From Clostridiaceae bacterium (GTDB taxonomy: Bacteria > Bacillota > Clostridia > Oscillospirales > Acutalibacteraceae), in the NCBI GenBank assembly GCA_016288315.1, contig JAEEYU010000055.1, forward strand, positions 90,417 to 154,416: a stretch of DNA of 64,000 nt. The letters are read 5' to 3'. Below are positions 50,279-61,096 of the stretch, in pieces (the first letter of the stretch is position 1; the number at the start of each line of letters is the position of its first letter). The notes beneath the pieces are model-generated. The model was not told the origin of the DNA. It ran no database searches and saw only the letters and a list, made by a program, of their open reading frames with translations. Made by a program: the position numbers and the translations under genes.

Positions 50279-51605
50279 GGTTCGCAGAACCATTGAAAAA
50301 TACTCAATGATTAAAAAAGGCGACAGTGTAGTAGTTGCCCTTTCCGGAGGCGCCGACTCAATGTGCCTTCTGCATATTCTTTGTTTGCTCAAAGATGAGA
50401 TAGGTTTTACCGTTTCGGCTGCTCATGTTAATCATTGCATCAGAGGGGCTGAAGCTGAACGCGACAATGAATTTGTCAGAGATTACTGCGAAAAAAACAG
50501 CATAAGATTTGACTGTTGCAAAATTGATGTTCCCGCTGTTTCGGCAGAAACCGGCGAAGGGATAGAAGAATGCGGCAGAAGGTTAAGATACTCTTTTTTA
50601 AATAAAACCGCAGACGGAGGTCTGATTGCAACCGCTCATAATCTTAATGACAGAATTGAAACCTTTATTTTCAATTTCACAAGAGGGGCTGGCTTGAACG
50701 GACTTTGTTCAATTCCGCCTGTAAGAGATAATATTATCAGACCTTTGATTGATTGCTCTCGCGAGGAAATTGAAGAATATTGTTCTGTCAATTCAATTCC
50801 TTATGTTACCGACAGTTCAAATTCGGATGTAGCATATTCAAGAAACAGAATCAGGCACAATATTTTACCTCAGATGAAATCGATTAATTCTGCGTTTGAA
50901 AATTCCGCTCTAAGATGTTTTGATTCTATTAACATTGATAATGATTATTTATCTACAATTGCTTATGGTCTTGTAAAAAAATCATTTAAAAACGGTTTTT
51001 ATGATATTGATTTTTTTAAAGAAGAACATCCTTCAATTAAAAACAGGGTTATTTCTGAAATTGTCAAAGAAAAAACCGGAATTACTCCGGACAGCAATAC
51101 AATTAATAAAATCAGTGAATTGGTTTTCTCAGGGGGAGTCACTCAGATATCTTCCGGTTTAACGCTGAGAGTAAGAAATAATATACTGGACTTTCCTGTA
51201 ATTACCGAAACTGAGAATTGGAAAACAGAGTGTATTCAGGGCGTAAATTCGCTTCCGGGTGCTGTTGTGGAAGTTGAATATATTAATAAAGATACAAATG
51301 TTTATTCACAAAATGATAAAACAAATTTGCTAATATATAATATTGACAGCGATAAATTGAACGGTAATGTGTATTTCAGAAATCGAATTGACGGTGACAG
51401 TTTTCGACCGGCTGGGCGCAACTGCACCAAAACTTTGAAAAAAGCTTTTAATGAAAAACATATTAAACCGGAAGAACGCAATAGCATTATCATTTGCTGC
51501 GATGATGAAGGAATAGTATTTGTTGAAGGTATCGGAACAGATGAAAGAGTGGCTGTTACGTCATCAACTCAAAGAATAACAAGATTTACTGTCAGGAGAA
51601 ATTAA
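50268..51605 (+). CDS. tilS: tRNA(Ile)-lysidine synthetase
   Basis: VVVALSGGADSMCLLHIL, AAHVNHCIRG, ATAHNLNDRIETFIFNFTRGAGLNGL. ATG at 50268, overlapping the dnaB end. Confidence 0.95.
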   Translation: MICKVRRTIEKYSMIKKGDSVVVALSGGADSMCLLHILCLLKDEIGFTVSAAHVNHCIRGAEAERDNEFVRDYCEKNSIRFDCCKIDVPAVSAETGEGIEECGRRLRYSFLNKTADGGLIATAHNLNDRIETFIFNFTRGAGLNGLCSIPPVRDNIIRPLIDCSREEIEEYCSVNSIPYVTDSSNSDVAYSRNRIRHNILPQMKSINSAFENSALRCFDSINIDNDYLSTIAYGLVKKSFKNGFYDIDFFKEEHPSIKNRVISEIVKEKTGITPDSNTINKISELVFSGGVTQISSGLTLRVRNNILDFPVITETENWKTECIQGVNSLPGAVVEVEYINKDTNVYSQNDKTNLLIYNIDSDKLNGNVYFRNRIDGDSFRPAGRNCTKTLKKAFNEKHIKPEERNSIIICCDDEGIVFVEGIGTDERVAVTSSTQRITRFTVRRN

Positions 51606-51607
51606 TT

Positions 51608-52162
51608 ATGCTTAATGATGCTGAAAAAATCCTTATCTCTGAAGATGAGTTACATAATATAGTTTCAAGACTCGGTTCGCAGATTACCTCAGATTATAAA
51701 GGCAAAAACCTTCTTTTGGTTAGTGTGTTAAAAGGCGCAGTTGTATTTATGACAGATCTTATGCGTGAAATTAAGATTCCGTGCAAAATTGATTTTATGG
51801 CAACGTCAAGTTATGTCGGAGCAAAATCTACCGGCGTTGTAAAGATTATAAAAGACCTTGATGAACCGATCGAAGGTATGGATGTTCTTATTGTGGAGGA
51901 TATTCTGGATTCAGGCAGAACACTCAGCTACATTACATCTATCCTTCTCAAACGTAATCCTGCATCGCTTAAAATATGCACTCTTCTTGACAAACCCTCT
52001 GCAAGAGTTGTTGATACAGTTCAGCCGGATTATGTAGGTGCTGAGGTTGAAGATCAGTTTGTAATCGGCTACGGTCTTGATTATAATGAAAAATACAGGA
52101 ATCTTCCTTGTATAGCAATTTTGAAAAAAGAAATATATCAAAACAACGGCAGTAAGGAGTGA
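51608..52162 (+). CDS. hpt: hypoxanthine phosphoribosyltransferase
   Basis: [35 protein letters not shown]. Confidence 0.96.
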   Translation: MLNDAEKILISEDELHNIVSRLGSQITSDYKGKNLLLVSVLKGAVVFMTDLMREIKIPCKIDFMATSSYVGAKSTGVVKIIKDLDEPIEGMDVLIVEDILDSGRTLSYITSILLKRNPASLKICTLLDKPSARVVDTVQPDYVGAEVEDQFVIGYGLDYNEKYRNLPCIAILKKEIYQNNGSKE

Positions 52163-52170
52163 TTATTCTC

Positions 52171-54141
52171 TTGAACAATAATAATGAAAACCCCGGTAAA
52201 AAACCGGCAGTCAGCAAAATACTGTCAATTTTGCCTTATATTCTGATTCCGGTTCTGATTATATTCGGCATTTCTTTTTTTGCTGATTCAAAACAAACAG
52301 AAAAAAAGCAATACTATGAAATAGTTCAGCTTTTCAATGACGGCGAAATAACGGCTTACTCTCTTAATGTCAGTAACGGCGCATTGACTTACTACACAAA
52401 AACCGACGGAAAAAAAGCAAATACATACACCGTTCCCAGTGTCAGCGTATTTATTGATGACGTTCACAAATCGGTTATGGAGCATAACGCAAAAGCCAAA
52501 AATGAAAGTGAAGTAATAAAAGCCGACTATATTTCCGGCGCAGCAAACCAATGGCTGATAAGCATTCTTCCTACAGCCGCAATGGTTATTTTCCTTGCGA
52601 TTCTTACATTTATAATGTTCCGCAGAATGAACAATACAATGAATATGGAGAATAACCGTGCAATCGGATTCGGCAAAGCAAAAGTCAAAATGGTAAAGGA
52701 TGAAAAACGCAAAACCACATTTGAAGATGTTGCAGGTGCCGATGAAGAAAAAGAAGAATTACAGGAAATTGTCGAATATTTAAAAGCACCCGAAAAGTTT
52801 AATAAACTCGGCGCGCGAATTCCGAAAGGTGTTCTTCTTGTCGGCCCTCCCGGCACAGGCAAAACTTTAATTGCAAGGGCAGTCGCCGGCGAAGCTAACG
52901 TTCCTTTCTTCTCAATTTCTGGTTCGGATTTTGTTGAGATGTATGTCGGCGTCGGCGCATCCAGAGTCCGTGATTTGTTTGACCAGGCAAAAAAGAATTC
53001 ACCTTCAATTATATTCATTGATGAAATAGATGCCGTCGGCAGGCACAGAGGCGCAGGAATGGGCGGCGGTCACGATGAAAGAGAACAAACGCTCAACCAG
53101 CTTCTTGTTGAAATGGACGGTTTCGGAGCAAATGAGGGTGTTATCATAATCGCTGCAACAAACCGACCGGATATACTCGACCCCGCTTTATTAAGACCGG
53201 GCAGGTTTGACAGACAGGTTACCGTCAATTATCCGGACACAAAAGGCAGAGAGGCAATTCTTCGTGTTCATGCCGCAAATAAACCTTTGGGTCCCGACGT
53301 TGAGCTTGACAAAGTTGCTCATTCCACTGTCGGTTTCACAGGTGCCGACCTTGAAAACCTTCTCAATGAAGCTGCTCTTCTTGCTGCAAGAAGAGGCAAA
53401 ATGGCAGTAACTATGGCTGAAATTGATGAAGCGACAATCAAAGTTCTTGTCGGCACAGAAAAGAAATCGCACAGAATGAACGAGCATGAGAAAAAGCTTA
53501 CATCTTACCATGAAGCAGGTCATGCTGTTGCAGGATTCTATCTTGAAAATGAAGACCCCGTTCAGCAGATATCCATTATTCCGAGAGGTATGGCAGGCGG
53601 CTATACTCTTCACAGACCGACTGAAGATAAAAGCTACCAGTCAAAGAAAGGAATGCTCGATTCTCTTGTAACACTTCTCGGCGGCCGTGTTGCGGAAGCA
53701 TTGACAATGGGAGATGTATCGACAGGTGCTTCAAATGACATTGAACGCGCTACGGATTTAGCAAGAAAAATGGTTACAAGATACGGTATGAGCGAAAAAC
53801 TCGGTCCCATAGCTTTCGGTCAGGGCAATGATGAAGTTTTCCTTGGCAAGGATTACGGTCATACCAGAAACTATTCCGAAAAGGTTGCAGCTGAAATTGA
53901 TGCAGAAATTGAGCGTATAATCAATGAAGCTTATGACAGAACAAAATCAATTCTCAGTGAACACATCGATAAGCTGGAAGCTGTTGCCGCAAGGCTGTTT
54001 GATAAAGAGAAAATCGAGGGGGATGAATTCCTCAGAATAATGAACGGCGAACCCGAACCTGATACTATATCACAGGTGCAGGAAGAAACAGTTCCGGAAG
54101 TTGAATTTAGCGACACGGTTTCTGAGTCTGATACCGATTAA
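52171..54141 (+). CDS. ftsH: ATP-dependent zinc metalloprotease FtsH
   Basis: [59 protein letters not shown]. Start TTG 52171 preferred over GTG 52159, which overlaps the SD. Confidence 0.97.
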   Translation: MNNNNENPGKKPAVSKILSILPYILIPVLIIFGISFFADSKQTEKKQYYEIVQLFNDGEITAYSLNVSNGALTYYTKTDGKKANTYTVPSVSVFIDDVHKSVMEHNAKAKNESEVIKADYISGAANQWLISILPTAAMVIFLAILTFIMFRRMNNTMNMENNRAIGFGKAKVKMVKDEKRKTTFEDVAGADEEKEELQEIVEYLKAPEKFNKLGARIPKGVLLVGPPGTGKTLIARAVAGEANVPFFSISGSDFVEMYVGVGASRVRDLFDQAKKNSPSIIFIDEIDAVGRHRGAGMGGGHDEREQTLNQLLVEMDGFGANEGVIIIAATNRPDILDPALLRPGRFDRQVTVNYPDTKGREAILRVHAANKPLGPDVELDKVAHSTVGFTGADLENLLNEAALLAARRGKMAVTMAEIDEATIKVLVGTEKKSHRMNEHEKKLTSYHEAGHAVAGFYLENEDPVQQISIIPRGMAGGYTLHRPTEDKSYQSKKGMLDSLVTLLGGRVAEALTMGDVSTGASNDIERATDLARKMVTRYGMSEKLGPIAFGQGNDEVFLGKDYGHTRNYSEKVAAEIDAEIERIINEAYDRTKSILSEHIDKLEAVAARLFDKEKIEGDEFLRIMNGEPEPDTISQVQEETVPEVEFSDTVSESDTD

Positions 54142-54156
54142 TTCCTTTATTAAATC

Positions 54157-54183
54157 AGAGAGTCATTTTAAAGGTGACTCTCT
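54157..54183 (+). terminator. intrinsic terminator downstream of ftsH
   Basis: AGAGAGTCA...TGACTCTCT stem followed by CTCTTTTTTTATT. Confidence 0.85.
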
Positions 54184-54192
54184 CTTTTTTTA

Positions 54193-54221
54193 TTGATTTA
54201 ATATAATGCTTATGATAAAAT
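54193..54221 (+). promoter_or_regulatory. sigma-A-like promoter closely abutting SD AGGTGAT
   Basis: TTGATT - 17 nt - TAAAAT - 6 nt - GGTGAT (54228-54233) - 5 nt - ATG. Confidence 0.65.
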
Positions 54222-54238
54222 TATTCAGGTGATAAATT

Positions 54239-54943
54239 ATGAAAATAGGTGTCTTTACCGACTCGCACTACTGCACATTGAAATTTGATGATGACAGAAA
54301 TCCGGAACTTACAGCCGGCAAAATTAAGTCAATGCTGGATGATTTTAAAAACAATGGCATTGACAGAATATTCTGCCTGGGCGATTTACTTCATTTTGAA
54401 ACTGATGCTAAGCAAAATCTGAATAATCTTGAGTATATAGCGGATTTAATTAATTCATATAATATTCCGTTCACGCTTATTCCCGGCAACCATGACTGCG
54501 AAATATTCACAAAAGAAGAATATGCAAAAATATCGGGCTTTGATATTGCGCCTTTCTGTTATGAAACCGAGAAATCAAAACTGATTTTAATTGACGCCTG
54601 CTGTGATGATGACGGGACTCCTCATCTTCCGCCTGAAAACGACTGGACGAATTCTTATGTTCCGCTTTCTCAGATTGAATGGTTAAAAAAAGAATTATCT
54701 TCCACGTCGAAAAATTGTTATGTTTTTACGCATCAATGCCTCGATTACAGTGTTGAGTGTCACCATATTATCAGAAATGCAGTTGTTATAAATTCAATCA
54801 TTTATGATGCAGGCAACGTTAAACACGTTTACAGCGGTCATTATCACCCGGGTAAAGAAAGCGTTATCAATTCAATAGATTATACTACTTTGAAAGCGAT
54901 GGTTCTCGGAGAGGATAATTCTTATATTATAATTGAAATATAA
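54239..54943 (+). CDS. calcineurin-like metallophosphoesterase
   Basis: GVFTDSHYC, FCLGDLLHFE, LIPGNHDCE, YVFTHQCLD, VYSGHYHPG. Confidence 0.92.
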   Translation: MKIGVFTDSHYCTLKFDDDRNPELTAGKIKSMLDDFKNNGIDRIFCLGDLLHFETDAKQNLNNLEYIADLINSYNIPFTLIPGNHDCEIFTKEEYAKISGFDIAPFCYETEKSKLILIDACCDDDGTPHLPPENDWTNSYVPLSQIEWLKKELSSTSKNCYVFTHQCLDYSVECHHIIRNAVVINSIIYDAGNVKHVYSGHYHPGKESVINSIDYTTLKAMVLGEDNSYIIIEI

Positions 54944-54957
54944 TTTATATTGCTTTA

Positions 54958-54986
54958 TTGACATTTATTTTTAAAATATTTATACT
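54958..54986 (+). promoter_or_regulatory. sigma-A-like promoter for trxB
   Basis: TTGACA - 17 nt - TATACT. Confidence 0.75.
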
Positions 54987-55015
54987 TAAAATATATTTTT
55001 ACAGGAAGTATAAAA

Positions 55016-55930
55016 ATGTTTGATGTTATAATTATCGGAGCAGGTCCGGCGGGTTTGTCGGCGGCAATTTATGCAAGCAGGGCAGGGCTTGACTGCCTTA
55101 TTCTTGAATCAACAATGTATGGCGGGCAGATTACTTCCACTCCTGAAGTTGAAAATTATCCTTCTGTTAAAAAAATTGCAGGCTGGGAGCTTGCTGACAA
55201 CCTCTATCAGCAGGCAATTTCATTCGGAGCTGAATTCAATTTTGAAGAAGTAAAATCTATCATTGATGACGGACAATTAAAAACCGTTATTACTGCTGAA
55301 AACGCTTATGTAACAAAAACCGTTATTATTGCAAACGGCGCTAAAAGAAAACATCTCGGAATTGATGGCGAAGATGATTTATCAGGTAAAGGCATATCGT
55401 ATTGCGCTTACTGTGACGGTTCGTTTTTTAAAGACAGAACAGTTTGTGTCTGCGGAGGCGGCAATACTGCACTTGAAGATGCTTTATATCTTTCAAATAT
55501 CTGTAAGAATGTCTATCTGATTCACCGGAGGAATGAATACAGGGCACAGAAACATCTTATTGATTCTGTGAACAGAACCGAAAATATAAAACCGATTTTA
55601 TCATATATTCCATTAAAAATTTCAGGTGAAAAATCTGTCGAATCAATCACTTTAAAACATGTTGAAACAAACGAAGAATTAACAATTGAAACGGATGCAG
55701 TTTTTGTCTGCATAGGTCTTTTACCAGAAAATAAGATTTTTTCAGAAGTTGTTGAGCTTGATGAAAACGGCTACATAATTGCAGATGAAACCTGTAAAAC
55801 CTCGTGTGACGGCATATTTGCCGCAGGAGACACCAGAACTAAAGAATTAAGGCAGATTGTAACTGCGGCGTCCGACGGGGCGGTTGCAGCTACAGCGGCT
55901 TTATCTTATATAAATCAAATGGAGGATTGA
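55016..55930 (+). CDS. trxB: thioredoxin-disulfide reductase
   Basis: DVIIIGAGPAGLSAAIYASRAGL, ISYCAYCDGSFFKD (CxxC), GGGNTALEDALYLS, GIFAAGDTR. Confidence 0.96.
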   Translation: MFDVIIIGAGPAGLSAAIYASRAGLDCLILESTMYGGQITSTPEVENYPSVKKIAGWELADNLYQQAISFGAEFNFEEVKSIIDDGQLKTVITAENAYVTKTVIIANGAKRKHLGIDGEDDLSGKGISYCAYCDGSFFKDRTVCVCGGGNTALEDALYLSNICKNVYLIHRRNEYRAQKHLIDSVNRTENIKPILSYIPLKISGEKSVESITLKHVETNEELTIETDAVFVCIGLLPENKIFSEVVELDENGYIIADETCKTSCDGIFAAGDTRTKELRQIVTAASDGAVAATAALSYINQMED

Positions 55931-55937
55931 GTAAAAG

Positions 55938-57308
55938 ATGAAAGAAAGCAGCACCAGATACGCCCAGGAAGCATTCGAAATCGTCAAACACGCGGCTGAA
56001 AAAATAGGTTCAAGACTGCCCGGTTCCGATAACGAAAGAAAGTTTGCCGATTATATGGGGCAAAAACTCAAAGACATCGGAATTGAACCTAAAAAAGAAG
56101 AGTTTGCAGTTTCCCCCAGAGCATCAATCGGCGGAATACCTTATGCAGGTTGGGCAGGTATTATTCTCTGCATCGGCTCTTATTTTGCAAAATCCATTCC
56201 ATATCTCTGGTTTGCGCTTGCAGGTCTTGGCATAGTTGTTATTGCCTGGCTTATTCTCAGCGTTTTTCTTTACAAACCCTGGTTTGATATGTTCTTCAAG
56301 CAGGAAATATCACAGAATGTTTACGGAGAACTTGTTCCCGAAGACGGTAATTATGATTATACCATTGTTCTTTCCGGTCATACAGATACAAGCTGGAACT
56401 GGAAGCATTCCGAACACGCATATAAATATAAAGATAAACCGATTCTCGGCATTCTTGCTACATATTCTAAAGTCGGTTTCGGAGCTGTATGCTTCTTCAT
56501 TATGGCTTTCTATTGCATATTCCAGGCAGTTTATTATTCTGCTCTCTGGGTTTTCCGCGCAGAGTGGGCTGCTGTTTGCCAGTATGGCGCACAATACGGT
56601 GTAACAAACACCTTTACCAATGTTTATAATGTTCTTGAAATAATCTTCCTTTTCCTACCCGTTATTTGCTGCATCGGTTGTTTCTTTGTAATTATGTGGG
56701 CCGATCCCGATCCCCGAAACGCATCAAGAGGAGCTATGGATAACGCTTCCGGTATTGCCTTGGGTTATGAAGTTATTAAATATTTCAAAGAGAATCCTGA
56801 GAAAATGCCTGCCAACTGCCGTATAATTGACTTAAACTGCGGTTCTGAAGAAGCAGGTCTCAGAGGTTCCATGGCGTTTGTAAATGAACATAAAGGCGAA
56901 CCAATTCTTGATAATGTATGGAATATCAACATAGATTCCGTTGCTGATAAAGACTATTTTGAAGTTGTTATTAAAGATGACTGGCAGTTTACAAGATTTG
57001 ACGCCGACCTTGAAAAAATGTTCAAAGAAACTTTTAACGAACTTGGAATCGAGAGCAAAACCGGCGGCTGTATTCATAACCCTGTCGGCGGATGCGACAG
57101 CACACCTATGACCAAAGCAGGCATCAAATCAGTTACTTTTGCCGCGCAGAATCCCGTTCTTACATACTATTACCACACATGGCGCGATGTTCCCGAGCGT
57201 TTTGATATGGAAACAGTCGGAGACGGATTTGATGTTATTCTCGGTGTTATTGAAAAAATAAGCGCCTTCCAGCAGGAAAAAGGATTCAACGGTCCTCAGA
57301 AAAAGTAA
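55938..57308 (+). CDS. M28-family (Zn-aminopeptidase-like) peptidase with internal transmembrane helices
   Basis: LSGHTDTSWNW, GAMDNASGIALG, LNCGSEEAGLRGS, YYYHTWRD; hydrophobic helices between the N-terminus and the catalytic motifs. Confidence 0.85.
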   Translation: MKESSTRYAQEAFEIVKHAAEKIGSRLPGSDNERKFADYMGQKLKDIGIEPKKEEFAVSPRASIGGIPYAGWAGIILCIGSYFAKSIPYLWFALAGLGIVVIAWLILSVFLYKPWFDMFFKQEISQNVYGELVPEDGNYDYTIVLSGHTDTSWNWKHSEHAYKYKDKPILGILATYSKVGFGAVCFFIMAFYCIFQAVYYSALWVFRAEWAAVCQYGAQYGVTNTFTNVYNVLEIIFLFLPVICCIGCFFVIMWADPDPRNASRGAMDNASGIALGYEVIKYFKENPEKMPANCRIIDLNCGSEEAGLRGSMAFVNEHKGEPILDNVWNINIDSVADKDYFEVVIKDDWQFTRFDADLEKMFKETFNELGIESKTGGCIHNPVGGCDSTPMTKAGIKSVTFAAQNPVLTYYYHTWRDVPERFDMETVGDGFDVILGVIEKISAFQQEKGFNGPQKK

Positions 57309-57332
57309 TTTCATTTAAGAAAGGGTTTAAAA

Positions 57333-59009
57333 ATGGGGTATAAAACCGATATAGAAATAGCACAGGAATGCGAAATGCGTCCTATTACCGAGATTGCAAA
57401 AACAGCAAATGTTGATGAAAAATACGTTGAGCAATACGGTAAATATAAAGCAAAAATCGATCCTTCATTAATTAATGAAACAAATCGTGAAAACGGCAAA
57501 CTGATTCTTGTTACTGCAATAACTCCTACGCCTGCGGGCGAAGGCAAAACAACAACAACAATCGGTCTTGCGGACGGTCTTAAACGATTAGGCAAAAATG
57601 TTACTGTTGCTTTACGTGAGCCGTCACTTGGTCCTGTTTTCGGCGTCAAAGGCGGTGCCGCAGGCGGCGGCTACGCTCAGGTAGTTCCCATGGAAGATAT
57701 CAATCTTCATTTTACCGGTGACTTTCACGCAATAGGCGCAGCTAACAATCTTCTTGCAGCAATGCTTGACAATCACATTCAGCAGGGTAATTCACTCAAT
57801 ATTGATGTTCGTAAAATCACATGGAAGCGCTGTGTTGATATGAATGACCGACAGCTCAGAAATGTTGTTGACGGTCTTGGCGGAAAAGCAAACGGTGTTC
57901 CGCGCGAAGACGGTTTTGATATTACCGTTGCAAGCGAAATTATGGCTGTATTCTGCCTTTCTTCATCAATAACAGATTTAAAAGAAAGACTTTCAAAAAT
58001 CATTGTTGCATACACTTATGATGATAAGCCTGTTACTGCCGGAGATTTAAAAGCAGTCGGCGCAATGACAGCTCTTCTTAAAGACGCATTAAAGCCAAAC
58101 CTTGTTCAGACTCTCGAAGGCACACCCGCATTTGTTCACGGCGGACCGTTTGCTAATATTGCGCACGGATGTAACTCCGTTATGGCAACAAAACTTGCTT
58201 TGAAAATGGGCGATTATACTGTTACCGAAGCGGGATTCGGTGCAGACCTCGGAGCTGAAAAGTTCCTTGACATCAAATGCCGAATGGCAGGCCTTGTTCC
58301 CGATGCTGTTGTTGTTGTTGCAACAGTCAGAGCCCTTAAAATGCACGGCGGTCTTGCTAAAACACAGCTTGCAGATGAAAATATTGATGCTCTCGAAAAA
58401 GGTATTCCCAACCTTCTGCGACACGTTTCAAACATCAAAAATGTTTATAAACTTCCCTGTGTTGTTGCAGTTAACCGCTTCCCGACAGATACAGACAATG
58501 AAATAGATTTCATTATTTCAAAGTGCCGCGAGCTCGGTGTAAATACAGTTCTTTCTACTGTCTGGGCTGAGGGCGGCAAAGGTGGCGAAGATCTTGCACG
58601 TGAGGTTATACGCCTTTGTGATGAAGAACAGGGTGACTTCACCTTCTCTTATGAACTCGACTGTTCAATTGAAGAAAAAATCAAAGCTGTAGTCACTAAA
58701 GTTTACGGCGGAAGCGGAATTTCCGTTCTTCCCAACGCAAAAAAACAGATTGAACAGCTAACCGCACTTGGCTTTGACAAACTCCCTGTTTGTATTGCAA
58801 AAACTCAGTATAGTTTTTCAGATGATCCATCTAAACTAGGTGCACCCGAAAACTTTAATGTAACCGTTAAAAATGTTAAAGTTTCTGCCGGTGCCGGATT
58901 TATTGTAGTTCTTACCGGTGATATTCTCACAATGCCCGGTCTTCCGAAGAAACCGGCGGCAGAAAATATTGATGTAGATGAAAACGGTAAGATTTCAGGA
59001 TTATTCTGA
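57333..59009 (+). CDS. fhs: formate--tetrahydrofolate ligase
   Basis: [65 protein letters not shown]. Confidence 0.98.
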   Translation: MGYKTDIEIAQECEMRPITEIAKTANVDEKYVEQYGKYKAKIDPSLINETNRENGKLILVTAITPTPAGEGKTTTTIGLADGLKRLGKNVTVALREPSLGPVFGVKGGAAGGGYAQVVPMEDINLHFTGDFHAIGAANNLLAAMLDNHIQQGNSLNIDVRKITWKRCVDMNDRQLRNVVDGLGGKANGVPREDGFDITVASEIMAVFCLSSSITDLKERLSKIIVAYTYDDKPVTAGDLKAVGAMTALLKDALKPNLVQTLEGTPAFVHGGPFANIAHGCNSVMATKLALKMGDYTVTEAGFGADLGAEKFLDIKCRMAGLVPDAVVVVATVRALKMHGGLAKTQLADENIDALEKGIPNLLRHVSNIKNVYKLPCVVAVNRFPTDTDNEIDFIISKCRELGVNTVLSTVWAEGGKGGEDLAREVIRLCDEEQGDFTFSYELDCSIEEKIKAVVTKVYGGSGISVLPNAKKQIEQLTALGFDKLPVCIAKTQYSFSDDPSKLGAPENFNVTVKNVKVSAGAGFIVVLTGDILTMPGLPKKPAAENIDVDENGKISGLF

Positions 59010-59026
59010 TCTTATAATATAAAATA

Positions 59027-59059
59027 ACCACCACTGAATCAAAACGATTCAATGGTGGT
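59027..59059 (+). terminator. intrinsic terminator downstream of fhs
   Basis: ACCACCACTGAATC...GATTCAATGGTGGT (one mismatch), then ATTTTTTATTA. Confidence 0.85.
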
Positions 59060-59092
59060 ATTTTTTATTAAACAATCATTTGAAAAGTGTAA

Positions 59093-60976
59093 TCAGAATA
59101 ATCTGAAGATATCAGAAAATCCTTTTCCGCCGAGAATGTTGAACAGCAGTCCGCTGAGCATCTTAAGGAATGAGGCAAGTCCGGCATTTAAGCTGTCAGA
59201 TATTTTATCAGAAACACTCGGTTCAGTTGAAACACCATTTATTTTCTTAAGAATTCTATCAAGTCTTGCATCAGCACTTTTGAACTCATTTGTATCGCAG
59301 ACTGTATCGTTATACGCTGCCTGTGCTCCCTTTAACGCTTCTTCAAGTTCCTTCGCATCAGCTTGTGAGAGCTTTGACGTATCAATCTGCTTTGCTGCGG
59401 CAATATTGTTTGCAATACCTCTTGAAAACCTTCCTTCGTTAAACTGAGGATATTTGTCGGGGTAAGAATCAATGCTTAAAAACTCATTATCGGTAAGAAG
59501 CGAAACAGCCAGTTTCAGAATAATATCATTTTGCGCTGTTTTTTCGTGGTTTTGGTTATGGAAATAGAATGTGCTGTCAGGCAAAAGTCCCGTGCCGGCA
59601 TCAACAAGCTTATACTTGTCAATATATTTCTCGCCTTTTGCGGGAACATAATCATCGGGGAGGGGAACGTCAACTGCGACACTGGTAGCACCCATTGATG
59701 TTGATGAAAGCTGAATAATACCGTCAGCGTTCATACTCTTCCATGAGTCACAAATTGGATAAAGAATTGAGTTATAGTCAACAATATTGTAAACCTTTGC
59801 TCCGTATTCATCTATCTGTCGCTGAATATTGGCAAATGAATTAACCTGTGCTTCGTGGAAACGGTCTGCCTGTTTACGCAAAACAGCATCTTCAGGTCCG
59901 GATAAATATTTATCAGCAGCTCCCTTATAATTTGCCTGCGGCAAGAGAGCCCAGAGGCAGGTGCTGTTGCCGATATAGTCCTCAATCAATGTGTCAACTG
60001 CTTTGTCAAGAATACTGTTGACAACTTTGTTAGGTAAAATTCTGAGAACTATATTAATAAGACTTCCTGTCCATGATGTTTCATCGCCGTCGAGCAGCTG
60101 CGGGAATATTTCACTGTAAAGGGCCTCGTCATCATCAATAAAGCCCTTTTCATAGATTTCGCCGAGAAGAACAGTTCCGTCAAGAGCAGGAACGATATAT
60201 ATTATTTTATCAACAACTTCTCCAACTTGAGGATATCTGTCGAGAAGGTCGTTTGCGAGGGTGCCGCCCTGGCTTATCGGAATAATATTCACCTTGCCTG
60301 TTGGCGAGTTTTCTGCCGCTTTCTGAATTAAAGTATATAGTTTATCTACTATCTTATTGATATTGCCGAGTGATTCATAAGAAAAATAATAAAGATGATC
60401 TTCACCGCATACATCCGCATATTCCTGCAGAGGAATCTGATCATAAATGAATTTAATATCATCTGTCCTGCCTTGGGCACGAAGGTCGGCAATTGAACCG
60501 TCATAATAATCGGCTTTGACATTTCTTATGAAATCACCGTTTGAGTCACATTTGACTTTACCACCGAGAGTTTCACCGAGAACGTCAGCAACATTATCAG
60601 CGAGATTTCCGCCCCAATCGATTTGCGTGATTAGTGTCAGGAGAAGGGGAACAAGGCATTTTTTAAGCGCAAGTTTAACAATGCTGTTTGTATCATCAAG
60701 GAAGAAAGGTGCTTCATATTCCTTCCCTTCGGCATTTAATGCAATTGTTCCATCGTCATTGTAAAGACGCACTTTTGACTGAAAAACGCCCGGAATAACT
60801 ACAGCGTTGCTTATCTCATCGGGATTGATGTTTTTGTTTGTGAGAAAACCGTATTTTTCTTCATCAATCGCTGTTTGCTGTGTTGAATTTTCAGCATAAA
60901 TATAAACAAATGATGTAGAAAAAACAATTGTCAATGCGAGAATAATTGACATTACCTTTAAAACACTTTTTTTCAC
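59093..60976 (-). CDS. secreted protein with alpha/beta-hydrolase-like segment, function unknown
   Basis: GTG start, signal peptide KSVLKVMSIILALTIVFSTSFVYIYA; NIIPISQGGTLANDLLDRYP resembles a nucleophile elbow. Confidence 0.6.
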   Translation of the reverse strand: MKKSVLKVMSIILALTIVFSTSFVYIYAENSTQQTAIDEEKYGFLTNKNINPDEISNAVVIPGVFQSKVRLYNDDGTIALNAEGKEYEAPFFLDDTNSIVKLALKKCLVPLLLTLITQIDWGGNLADNVADVLGETLGGKVKCDSNGDFIRNVKADYYDGSIADLRAQGRTDDIKFIYDQIPLQEYADVCGEDHLYYFSYESLGNINKIVDKLYTLIQKAAENSPTGKVNIIPISQGGTLANDLLDRYPQVGEVVDKIIYIVPALDGTVLLGEIYEKGFIDDDEALYSEIFPQLLDGDETSWTGSLINIVLRILPNKVVNSILDKAVDTLIEDYIGNSTCLWALLPQANYKGAADKYLSGPEDAVLRKQADRFHEAQVNSFANIQRQIDEYGAKVYNIVDYNSILYPICDSWKSMNADGIIQLSSTSMGATSVAVDVPLPDDYVPAKGEKYIDKYKLVDAGTGLLPDSTFYFHNQNHEKTAQNDIILKLAVSLLTDNEFLSIDSYPDKYPQFNEGRFSRGIANNIAAAKQIDTSKLSQADAKELEEALKGAQAAYNDTVCDTNEFKSADARLDRILKKINGVSTEPSVSDKISDSLNAGLASFLKMLSGLLFNILGGKGFSDIFRLF

Positions 60977-61051
60977 TTGCTCATTTCCTTCCGTTATTTT
61001 TTGTTTATTAAAACATATTTAATATAATTTTACAATAGAAAATAAGAATAA

Positions 61052-61080
61052 TTGACAAAATCAATATATTTTTATATATT
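61052..61080 (+). promoter_or_regulatory. sigma-A-like promoter closely abutting SD GGTGAT
   Basis: TTGACA - 17 nt - TATATT - 6 nt - GGTGAT (61087-61092) - 4 nt - TTG. The ORF-track start is the -35 hexamer itself. Confidence 0.75.
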
Positions 61081-61096
61081 TACATGGGTGATAGAT

